Shown here: positions 6,786 to 13,274 of the stretch, piece by piece
Numbering within the stretch: position 1 is the first letter of the stretch
How the letters are laid out: each line of letters starts with the position of its first letter
Assembly: GCA_964528155.1 (NCBI GenBank)
Contig: CAZGRL010000087.1
Location: 1-14,809 of the forward strand
Reading direction: 5' to 3'
Length of the DNA stretch: 14,809 nt
Source: G001797105 sp964528155
Lineage (GTDB): Bacteria; Chloroflexota; Anaerolineae; Anaerolineales; E44-bin32
Position numbers and translations under genes: made by a program
The notes under the pieces: generated by a model
The model's input: only the letters and a program-made list of their open reading frames with translations
The model's database searches: none
What the model was told of the DNA's origin: nothing

Positions 6786-7472
6786 ATGAACACAGATAAG
6801 AATACCGTCAGGCTCTTGGGCGCCGTGTTCTTGCTTGTCTTTGTAGCCAGCTTTCTCAGCAATACCTTGCTCACATCGGCGACGGGAACCGGCAGTATGT
6901 CCGATGTCCTTGCCACTATTCCGCAAAACCTGGCGTTGATGCGGGTCAGCATACTGGTTGAATTGGTCACCAGCCTCGGAATCGTCGCCCTGGCAGCCTT
7001 GCTTTACATCGTCTTCGGGAAGCGCTACCAGATCATCGCGACTGTGGCGCTCGGATGGTGGCTGGCAGAAGGCATCATCCTTGCGGTGAGCAAGATTGGC
7101 GCCTACGCGTTGATACCCCTCAGCCTGGAGTTCGTGGAGGCGGGCGCGCCGGCTTCATCCTTCTATCAGACCATGGGCAATTTCCTCTACTATGGCTTTG
7201 ACCGACAGGGATGGAGCTTGCATATGCTGTTCTTTAGCCTGGGCGGCATATTGTGGTACTACCTCTTCTACAAATCAAAGGCTATCCCGCGCGTGCTTTC
7301 CATCTGGGGAGTTGCGGCAATCTGTTTGTTGACGATCAATGTCCTATGGTCCCTCTATGATCCTGCTGTGGGTGTCGTAGTCCTATTGGGGGCGCCATAC
7401 ATGGTGTTTGAGTTCTTGATCGGCCCATGGCTGATGATCAGGGGGATAGGCGAAGGTGCAGACCTGGGCTGA
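6786..7472 (+). CDS. DUF4386 multi-pass membrane protein, copy a
   Basis: The 228-residue protein is almost wholly hydrophobic, with about six or seven helices, and fits DUF4386. This family has no known function; its members usually begin with a short polar segment and the pattern seen here (MNTDKNTVRLLGAVFLLVFVASF). Family-like features include SILVELVTSLGIVALAALLY in the second helix region, an extracytoplasmic segment containing FYQTMGNFLYY, a helix ending in SKAIPRVLSIWGV, and the closing LIGPWLMIRGI. The start is ATG 6786, with GGAGAGGG about 6 bases upstream. It stands between MDR paralogues 2 and 3. The physical partner or substrate is not known. Confidence 0.78.
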   Translation: MNTDKNTVRLLGAVFLLVFVASFLSNTLLTSATGTGSMSDVLATIPQNLALMRVSILVELVTSLGIVALAALLYIVFGKRYQIIATVALGWWLAEGIILAVSKIGAYALIPLSLEFVEAGAPASSFYQTMGNFLYYGFDRQGWSLHMLFFSLGGILWYYLFYKSKAIPRVLSIWGVAAICLLTINVLWSLYDPAVGVVVLLGAPYMVFEFLIGPWLMIRGIGEGADLG

Positions 7473-7528
7473 CACTTTGCCGCCAAGGTGAACCGTGAAC
7501 CTGGATGGGAGAATTTTGGGAGAAGCTC

Positions 7529-8518
7529 GTGAAAGCGATTGTATGTTCACAATATGGGCCTCCGGAGGTTCTTCAGCTCAAAGAGGTTGAAAAACCTACG
7601 CCCAAGGACAATGAAGTACTCATCCGAGTACTCGCAACAACCGTGGCATCAGGGGACGTGAGGGCGCGAAGTTTCACGGTCCCTCAAGGCTACTGGCTCC
7701 CGGCACGGATAAGTATGGGGATCAGCAAACCGAGAAAGAAGATATTGGGGACCGAGTTGGCCGGGGAGATCGAAGCAGTCGGCAAAGATGTGACGCGATT
7801 CAGAAAGGGCGACCATGTCTTTGCGGCTGTCGGCTTTGGCCCCGGAGCACATGCTGAGTACCGATGTCTGCCTGAAGACGGGGCCGTGGCGATCAAGCCG
7901 GCCAATCTGACATATGAGCAGGCCGCGGCCCTTCCATTTGGTGGACTCACCGCAGTGTTTTTCCTTCGAGAGAAGGGCAATGTCCAGAGAGGGCAAAAGG
8001 TCCTGATCATCGGCGCTTCTGGATCGGTGGGCACTTATGCGGTACAGCTTGCCAAGTTCTATGGGGCAGAGGTTACCGGTGTGTGCAGTACCAGGAACTT
8101 GGAATTGGTGAAATCCCTGGGAGCCGATACGGTCGTTGATTACACCAAAGACGATTTCACCAGACACGGCGAGACCTATGACGTGATCTTTGACGCGGTA
8201 GGCAAGAGTTCGTTTGCACAATGCAAGGGCTCGCTGGAGCAAAGCGGGGTCTTTCTTACCGTTGAGATGGCTCTTCCGAACATTCTCACCATGCTGTGGA
8301 CTTCCATGGCCGGCGGCAAGAAGCTGATCACTGGGGTAGGACCTGAAAAGGCCGAAGATCTGGTCTTCCTCAAAGAGCTTGCTGAGGCGGGAAAGATCAA
8401 ACCAGTCATCGATAGACGTTATCCGTTTGAAGAGATCGTAGAGGCTCATAAGTATGTCGGAAGGGGCCACAAGCGGGGTAACGTCGTGATCACCTTGGAC
8501 GACGGAAGCCAAAGCTGA
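7529..8518 (+). CDS. Zinc-independent MDR oxidoreductase, paralogue 3
   Basis: The 329-residue protein begins MKAIVCSQYGPPEVLQLKEV when GTG 7529 is used. That start has GGGAG at 7518-7522 and gives the same N-terminus as the other paralogues; an in-frame ATG at 7505 would add eight atypical residues without a good site. GASGSVG (162-168) is the dinucleotide-binding turn, and GADTVVDYTKDDF and VIDRRYPFEEIVEAHKYVGRG follow. It keeps the segment containing LTMLWTSMAGGKKLITG that paralogues 2 and 4 lack. There are no zinc ligands. Expected activity is NAD(P)H-dependent reduction of a quinone or activated double bond in the cytosol; the actual substrate is unknown. Confidence 0.86.
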   Translation: MKAIVCSQYGPPEVLQLKEVEKPTPKDNEVLIRVLATTVASGDVRARSFTVPQGYWLPARISMGISKPRKKILGTELAGEIEAVGKDVTRFRKGDHVFAAVGFGPGAHAEYRCLPEDGAVAIKPANLTYEQAAALPFGGLTAVFFLREKGNVQRGQKVLIIGASGSVGTYAVQLAKFYGAEVTGVCSTRNLELVKSLGADTVVDYTKDDFTRHGETYDVIFDAVGKSSFAQCKGSLEQSGVFLTVEMALPNILTMLWTSMAGGKKLITGVGPEKAEDLVFLKELAEAGKIKPVIDRRYPFEEIVEAHKYVGRGHKRGNVVITLDDGSQS

Positions 8519-8668
8519 CAGGGCCTGAGGCCGGACAGCGGCGGCACGGACCCGATTGACGAGAGTCACGGGCGGTGGTCGGCCCTCGGGCCGGTCATTC
8601 GGACTTCGAAAGGCGTGCGCACTGTTCACATTGCGGGTATCGCTAGTCGGAGTTAGATGGAGGATCAC

Positions 8669-8800
8669 ATGGCGAATCTGGTCGGGATCGGTCAGTTCTG
8701 GGGGGGCTCCTTTGGTTTCTTCGGTGGCTTGGGGGTGTTCTTCATGGGGATCGGCGTGTTGTGGTGGATATCGCTGAAGGCGCGCGAGATGAAGAACTAG
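8669..8800 (+). CDS. 43-residue single-span membrane protein
   Basis: ATG 8669 opens a 43-codon frame encoding MANLVGIGQFWGGSFGFFGG followed by LGVFFMGIGVLWWISLKAREMKN. It is Gly- and Phe-rich with one obvious membrane span (about residues 9-35) and a positively charged tail (KAREMKN), which predicts the C-terminus in the cytosol. GGAGGA (8659-8664) lies 4 bases upstream, a strong though slightly close site. I recognise no family. It sits between MDR paralogue 3 and the second DUF4386 gene, in keeping with the membrane-protein theme of this run. Confidence 0.6.
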   Translation: MANLVGIGQFWGGSFGFFGGLGVFFMGIGVLWWISLKAREMKN

Positions 8801-9056
8801 GTCTGCGTGTTTGACTCTGGGGCCGGCGAGGCCCACGAGGGGGTTAGCCGGCGGATCCGCTCGCTCCTGCCCAGAATCCGTCGTGCTTGGCCACCCGTCC
8901 AGCGTAGATCTGCGTGGTGAGCGGATGGCCGCACTGCGGCGCTGCGTTTGGACTGGCGCATTCGGAAAGTTGCACGCTGTTTCGGCGATTCCCGGGGGTG
9001 GGACGCTGAACCGTCAGATTCCGCCAGCCAGGGGATCGGCGCACCGCAGCTGAGAA
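8801..9056. other. Intergenic stretch before DUF4386 copy b
   Basis: About 250 bases with no supported gene, clear promoter or terminator. Overlapping frames on both strands are Arg/Ser-rich, lack ribosome binding sites and look like chance. It ends in the AAGGAGG site (9057-9063) of the next gene. Confidence 0.4.
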
Positions 9057-9073
9057 AAGGAGGCGAAACAGGA

Positions 9074-9760
9074 ATGAACTCGCATCGAAAGACCGCAACC
9101 GTCGTCGGCATATTGTTCCTGGCAGTCAATGTGGCGTTTCTGGCTGGGAGTCTGATGATCGAAAGCGTCCTGAGTTCACCGGGCAATCTCGCTCTCGTGG
9201 CCGCAAGCAGGCCGCAGCTGGTCCTGGGAGTGCTGCTCGAGATGACGAACGGGGTTGCCTATATCGGTATTGCAGTGCTGATGTTTCCTTTTCTCAGGCA
9301 ACAAAGCCTGGGTATTGCTCTCGGGTACGCTGTCTTCAGGACCGTTGAATTCGCAATGCAAATCGCAGCTGACGTCAGCGCGCTCTCTCTATTGACGTTG
9401 AGCGAAGAATCCATGAACGCGGGTCCCGCCGCATCTTCCTCCTTTGCGACACTGAGCAACCTGTTGCTGTCACAGCGGCAAGCGGCGTTTTTGATGGTTA
9501 CACTCGCCTTCGCTCTGGGCGCCCTGTTGTTCAATGCCTCGCTGTTTCAATCGGTACTCATTCCACGCTTCATATCTGTTTGGGGGCTCGTTGGAGCTGC
9601 CGTGGTGCTGGTCAGTACCATCCTGGAGATGTTCGGGGTCAATCCGGGGAATCTTGGCGTCCTCATGCTCTTGAATGAGCTGTTTCTGGGAGTGTGGCTG
9701 ATTATCAAAGGTTTCAATCCAGCGGCAATGGTTTCCGAGGTAGTCCACACCAGTGGGTGA
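9074..9760 (+). CDS. DUF4386 multi-pass membrane protein, copy b
   Basis: This 228-residue protein, exactly as long as copy a, begins MNSHRKTATVVGILFLAVNV and has about seven hydrophobic segments. DUF4386-type features are the short basic N-terminus before helix 1, VLGVLLEMTNGVAYIGIAVL in helix 2, the connecting NAGPAASSSFATLSNLLLSQR, the helix start VLIPRFISVWGLVGA and the closing ELFLGVWLIIKGFNP. The start is ATG 9074, with AAGGAGG (9057-9063) ten bases upstream; in-frame codons further up (to 8948) encode an unlikely polar, Arg-rich extension. It is followed 111 bases later by the frameshifted copy c. Function is unknown. Confidence 0.78.
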   Translation: MNSHRKTATVVGILFLAVNVAFLAGSLMIESVLSSPGNLALVAASRPQLVLGVLLEMTNGVAYIGIAVLMFPFLRQQSLGIALGYAVFRTVEFAMQIAADVSALSLLTLSEESMNAGPAASSSFATLSNLLLSQRQAAFLMVTLAFALGALLFNASLFQSVLIPRFISVWGLVGAAVVLVSTILEMFGVNPGNLGVLMLLNELFLGVWLIIKGFNPAAMVSEVVHTSG

Positions 9761-9871
9761 CCATGGTCGTCAGCCGCGACCTATGGCCCGGTAGGCCCAG
9801 CCCACCGCCACGAAGCCACACAGCAGGCCAGCGGAGAGGCTCATAATGAACTGCAAGAGAAAGGAGAACAG

Positions 9872-10566
9872 ATGAATTCGCCTGGGCGGATTGCACGGGT
9901 TGCGGGGATGCTGTATCTCGTCGTGTTTTCCCTGGGATCTTCGCTGAGCTCTTCGTTCGCCAGAGTCTCATTGTGCCCGGGGATGCCGCTGCAACGGTCG
10001 GCAATATCATGGCTTCTGAATCGCTGTTCCGTGTCGCTCTCTTGAGCGATCTGGTCCGCCATACGTTGTTGATATTGTTGCCACTGACGCTATACAAGCT
10101 TTTCAAACCGGTTGACAAGAGCATAGCCGTGCTCATGGTCGTCTTCGCTCTGATCGGTGTGCCCATCGCCATGCTGAATATGCTCAACCATCTTGCTGCC
10201 TTGCTCCTGTTGAGCGGCGCCGACTACTTGAAAGCGGTTGGGGTGGAGCAGTTGTATGCGCAAGTGATGTTCTTTCTGAACCTGTACGAATATGGGGCAT
10301 TTGTCCCCCAGTTCCTTGCCCTTTGGTTGCTGGCCCTTGGCTACCTGGTCTTCAAATCCGGTTTCCTTCCCAGGATCCTTGGTATCTTGTTGATGATTGG
10401 CTGCCTTTTCTATCTAGCCGATGTCGTTCTATTCATTCTGGCTCCCAACATCAATGTGTCACTTGGCTTGTTTGCGTTCATTTGCGAACTGCTATTTGCC
10501 CTGTGGCTCTTGATCAAGGGCGTGGATGTAGAAGCATGGGAGAGGCAGACTCACGAGTCTGCCTGA
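9872..10566 (+). pseudogene. DUF4386 multi-pass membrane protein, copy c, 1-base frameshift
   Basis: ATG 9872 has a fine site (AAGGAG, 9861-9866) and starts MNSPGRIARVAGMLYLVVFSLG, typical of DUF4386. The frame then becomes nonsense and stops after about 57 codons. One frame over, GIFAELFVRQSLIVPGDAA continues from about 9934 in perfect family style to the stop at 10566. Restoring one G in the run at 9934-9936 gives a continuous 231-residue protein like copies a and b. Either a base was lost in a G-run (mutation, slippage or sequencing error) or only a shorter product from GTG 9973 is made, lacking the first helix. It lies 54 bases before MDR paralogue 4. Confidence 0.75.
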
Positions 10567-10620
10567 AATAGCCATCGTTGAATCGGCCCTGTGTGCGGCC
10601 TTCCCTGAAGGGAGACCCAA

Positions 10621-11616
10621 ATGAAAGCCATTGTGTACGAGAGATACGGCTCGGCTGATGTTCTTCGGTTGAAGGAGGTGGACAAGCCGGTTCCCACAGA
10701 CGGCGAAGTTCTGGTGAAGGTTCACGCGACGACGGTATCCATCGGAGACGTGAAGATGCGCAAGGCGGACCCGTTTGGCGTGAGATTATTCAGCGGGCTG
10801 CTAAGGCCGAAGAAGATAACAATCCTGGGGATGGAGCTGGCAGGTGAGATCGAATCCGCAGGCAAAGTGGTCAAGCGATTCGAGTGCGGCAACGAGGTCT
10901 TTGCGCTCACCGGTTTCAGTTTTGGCGCCTACGCCGAGTACAAATGCCTGCCCGAAGAAGGGACGGCGGCCAAGGGAGGCATCGTGGCGTTAAAGCCGGC
11001 CAATCTGACTTTCGAGGAAGCCGCGGCCGTTCCTGGCGGGGGGATCACGGCACTCATTACTTTGCGAAGGGCAAATGTCCGGAGTGGACAGAAGGTTCTG
11101 GTCTACGGCGCTTCTGGCGCGGTCGGGACCGCCGCGGTACAGCTCGCCCGGGCCTATGGGGCAGAAGTGACTGGAGTTTGCAGCACCACGAATTTGGCCT
11201 TGGTGAAGTCGCTAGGAGCCGAGGAGGTCATCGACTACACCCGAGAGGATTTCTCCAGAAACGGCGAGACGTATGATGTTGTCTTTGATGCTGTTGACAA
11301 GCTCTCGCCGCCACAAGGGAAGATGCCTCTGAAGAAAAGCGGGATCTATCTCAACGTTGTCAAGGACTCTGGAAGTGGGAACGATATATCCGCTGAAGAT
11401 CTGATCTTTCTTAAGGATCTCGTCGAGGCCGGGAAGCTCAGACCGGTCATTGATCGATGTTATTCATTGGAAGAGATCCCTGAAGCCCACCGGTATGTTG
11501 AGAAGGGGCACAAGAAGGGAAACGTAGTCATTACTGTGACCGGGCCCGACAGGCCCCGGGCGAGCATGGCGCCTGTCTCAAATCAGCGCACCCGCGAAAT
11601 GGAACCAATCCCATGA
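10621..11616 (+). CDS. Zinc-independent MDR oxidoreductase, paralogue 4
   Basis: The 331-residue protein starts at ATG 10621 with AGGGAGA seven bases upstream. It shows MKAIVYERYGSADVLRLKEV, the nucleotide turn GASGAVG (163-169), GAEEVIDYTREDF and VIDRCYSLEEIPEAHRYVEKG. Like paralogue 2 it lacks about 20 residues between YLNVVKD and the following AEDLIFLKDL. The usual FDAVGK reads FDAVDK, an odd change at a normally small residue. After VVITVTG it carries an extra polar tail of about 24 residues that is absent from paralogues 2, 3 and 5, and its TGA overlaps the next gene's ATG. The tail may exist simply to reach and couple to that gene. The substrate is unknown. Confidence 0.84.
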   Translation: MKAIVYERYGSADVLRLKEVDKPVPTDGEVLVKVHATTVSIGDVKMRKADPFGVRLFSGLLRPKKITILGMELAGEIESAGKVVKRFECGNEVFALTGFSFGAYAEYKCLPEEGTAAKGGIVALKPANLTFEEAAAVPGGGITALITLRRANVRSGQKVLVYGASGAVGTAAVQLARAYGAEVTGVCSTTNLALVKSLGAEEVIDYTREDFSRNGETYDVVFDAVDKLSPPQGKMPLKKSGIYLNVVKDSGSGNDISAEDLIFLKDLVEAGKLRPVIDRCYSLEEIPEAHRYVEKGHKKGNVVITVTGPDRPRASMAPVSNQRTREMEPIP

Positions 11617-12611
11617 AAGCGGTTATATGGACGAGATACGGGCCACCAGATGTCCTTGAGTTGAGGCAGGTAGACAAGCCTACCCCCAAGGACGATGAAG
11701 TCCTGATCAAGATCCATGCGACAACGGTGACGGCCGGGGATTGTGAGATGCGAAGTCTCAAGTTTCCCGTCTACTTGAGCCTCCCCATGCGGATATGGCT
11801 GGGGTTCACAAGACCGAGAGGAACGACGATTCCCGGGACGGAGTTCTCCGGAGAAATCGAGTCCGTAGGCAAAGATGTCAAGCTGTTTCGAGTAGGCGAC
11901 CAGGTATTTGGTTCCGCCGGGCTGAGTCTGGGTACGAATGCCGAGTACATCTGTCTGCCGGAGAGACGTGAACAAGGGTCGCTGGCCATCAAACCGGCCA
12001 ACATGACCTTTGAGGAAGCGGCCACAGTGCCTTTCGGGGCAAGTGACGCCCTGCATTTCCTTCGAAAGGGGGACATCCAGCGCGGACAAAGGATCTTGAT
12101 CAACGGGGCGGGTGGAAGCATCGGCACATTCGCGGTCCAGCTTGCCAGGCACTTCGGGGCCGAAGTGACTGCCGTGGACAGCACGGGGAAACTGGAGATG
12201 CTGCGCTCGATCGGTGCGGACCATGTCATTGACTACACTCAAGACGATTTCATCCAGAATGGTGAGACCTATGATGTCATCTTTGACGTGGTCGGCAAGG
12301 CTTCATTGCTGCGAAGTAGAAGATCGATCAAGCAAGATGGGACCTATCTTCTAGCCAACCCACGGCCGTCACAGATGATCGGAGGGCTGTGGACCGGCAT
12401 GACGAGCCGCAGGAAGGTTGTCATGCAACCCGCAAGTGGAACTTCAGAAGATCTGAGTCTGCTGAGAGAGCTTATTGAAGCGGGGAAGATACGAACGGTT
12501 ATCGATAGAAGCTACCCGCTGGACCAGATTGTCGAGGCGCACAGGTATGTCGAAACGGGACAGAAGAAAGGGAATCTCGTCATCACGGTGACGCACGACA
12601 GCCAGACCTAG
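11613..12611 (+). CDS. Zinc-independent MDR oxidoreductase, paralogue 5
   Basis: The 332-residue product begins MKAVIWTRYGPPDVLELRQV. The ATG overlaps the previous stop as ATGA, and only a weak upstream site is present, so translation probably depends on termination of paralogue 4. The dinucleotide turn is GAGGSIG (164-170), with Gly replacing the Ser of the other four. GADHVIDYTQDDF and VIDRSYPLDQIVEAHRYVETG complete the pattern. It retains the segment with GGLWTGMTSRRKVVM, which groups it with paralogues 1 and 3. It is the last gene of the array; beyond it the base composition changes and genes of a different type begin. Confidence 0.86.
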   Translation: MKAVIWTRYGPPDVLELRQVDKPTPKDDEVLIKIHATTVTAGDCEMRSLKFPVYLSLPMRIWLGFTRPRGTTIPGTEFSGEIESVGKDVKLFRVGDQVFGSAGLSLGTNAEYICLPERREQGSLAIKPANMTFEEAATVPFGASDALHFLRKGDIQRGQRILINGAGGSIGTFAVQLARHFGAEVTAVDSTGKLEMLRSIGADHVIDYTQDDFIQNGETYDVIFDVVGKASLLRSRRSIKQDGTYLLANPRPSQMIGGLWTGMTSRRKVVMQPASGTSEDLSLLRELIEAGKIRTVIDRSYPLDQIVEAHRYVETGQKKGNLVITVTHDSQT

Positions 12612-12640
12612 CCAGGCTCACCCCGCCGCAATTCTGCTGC

Positions 12641-12766
12641 ACTTCATTACGGCAGGCGCGCCCGGCCGCCGCCCTCGCCTGGCCCTTCTTCGACGCCAAT
12701 GACTTCCATCCCCCGGCCAACATCCGGGGGATTTCCACGGGCATTCCCCCTTGCGGACAAGCCTAA
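12641..12766 (+). pseudogene. Gluconokinase gene fragment
   Basis: Codons 12671-12763 read ALAWPFFDANDFHPPANIRG and then ISTGIPP, before drifting to a stop at 12764-12766. This matches residues about 24-49 of the intact gluconokinase at 14241 (LGWPFFDADDFHPTANVRKM). The P-loop upstream and everything after the match are missing, and there is no start codon or ribosome binding site. It is a remnant, not a working gene. The sequence differs from the intact copy at many bases, so it is an old duplicate or comes from a different donor. It marks the boundary between the MDR array and the GC-richer end. Confidence 0.75.
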
Positions 12767-12784
12767 GCCGCCTGCCGCAGCCGG

Positions 12785-13198
12785 CTATTCGGCGGAAGTC
12801 GGCTGCTCGCCGGCACCCCCCACGATTTTCCAGGGAAACCCGTCCGGGTCGGTGAAGTAGCCGAAGTACCCGCCCCACGGCGCGGGATGCGCCGGCTGGG
12901 CGATCTTGCCGCCGGCGCGCTCGGCTTCAGCCAGCACCGCGTCGACGCGGGCTTCGGAGGGGACGATGTAGGAGAGCGTGATGCCCTGAAAACCGCCCCC
13001 GTCGGCAGCCACGCCAGCGTCGTCGGCAAGCGTCTCTTGCGGGAGGAGCCCCAGCGCGGATGAGCCGTTGTTGATGCTGAGGGACACCCACTCGCCCTGC
13101 TCCATCTGGATCGGCCAGCCAAGCCCCTTGCTGTAGAATTCCTTCGCCCGGTTGAAGTCTCTCACACCGAGCGTGATAGCGCTTACGTGCGGGTTCAT
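12785..13198 (-). CDS. VOC (glyoxalase/bleomycin-resistance fold) protein
   Basis: The 137-residue cytosolic protein has paired beta-alpha-beta-beta-beta modules of the vicinal oxygen chelate superfamily, which includes glyoxalases, dioxygenases and drug-binding proteins. The first module begins MNPHVSAITLGVRDFNRAKEFYSKGLGW. The second ends with the family hallmark FTDPDGFPWKIV near residue 120. The start, ATG at 13198 reading leftward, is preceded by AAGGAGG (13206-13212) with seven bases between. It is divergent from the sigma factor, and its upstream region holds an AGTCACA-N16-CGTC match to the ECF41 promoter type. ECF41 factors are usually beside small enzymes they control, so this is the likely target. 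The chemical reaction is unknown. Confidence 0.82.
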   Translation of the reverse strand: MNPHVSAITLGVRDFNRAKEFYSKGLGWPIQMEQGEWVSLSINNGSSALGLLPQETLADDAGVAADGGGFQGITLSYIVPSEARVDAVLAEAERAGGKIAQPAHPAPWGGYFGYFTDPDGFPWKIVGGAGEQPTSAE

Positions 13199-13211
13199 CG
13201 TGTCGCCTCCT

Positions 13212-13238
13212 TGTCACATGGACCGGGTTCCGTTCGTC
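13212..13238 (+). promoter_or_regulatory. ECF41-type promoter reading toward the sigma factor
   Basis: TGTCACA (13212-13218), 16 bases, CGTC (13235-13238). TGTCACA...CGTC is the published target pattern of ECF41 sigma factors, and the gene downstream encodes such a factor. Transcription would begin near 13245, leaving a short leader with GAGGGA (13260-13265) before ATG 13275. Autoregulation is inferred. Confidence 0.65.
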
Positions 13239-13246
13239 AACACTAT

Positions 13247-13273
13247 GACGGAACAGATCGAGGGAATGTGACT
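13247..13273 (-). promoter_or_regulatory. ECF41-type promoter reading toward the VOC gene
   Basis: On the minus strand, AGTCACA (13273-13267), 16 bases, CGTC (13250-13247). It differs from the plus-strand box by one base and has the identical 16-base spacing. Transcription would start near 13240 and run into the VOC gene's AAGGAGG site. The -35 box overlaps the region just before the sigma gene's start codon. Confidence 0.6.
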
Positions 13274-13274
13274 G

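Noticed and set aside
7649..8836. Minus-strand open frame of 395 codons antisense to MDR paralogue 3
   Set aside because: It mirrors a clearly homologous gene, its composition (His, Arg, Ser-rich) is typical of an antisense shadow, and it has no ribosome binding site or family features.
9770..9844. Minus-strand 24-codon frame with a membrane-like sequence (MSLSAGLLCGFVAVGWAYRA)
   Set aside because: It is hydrophobic and GC-biased like a real helix and could be a gene remnant, but it is too short, lacks a convincing start context and has no recognised homologue.
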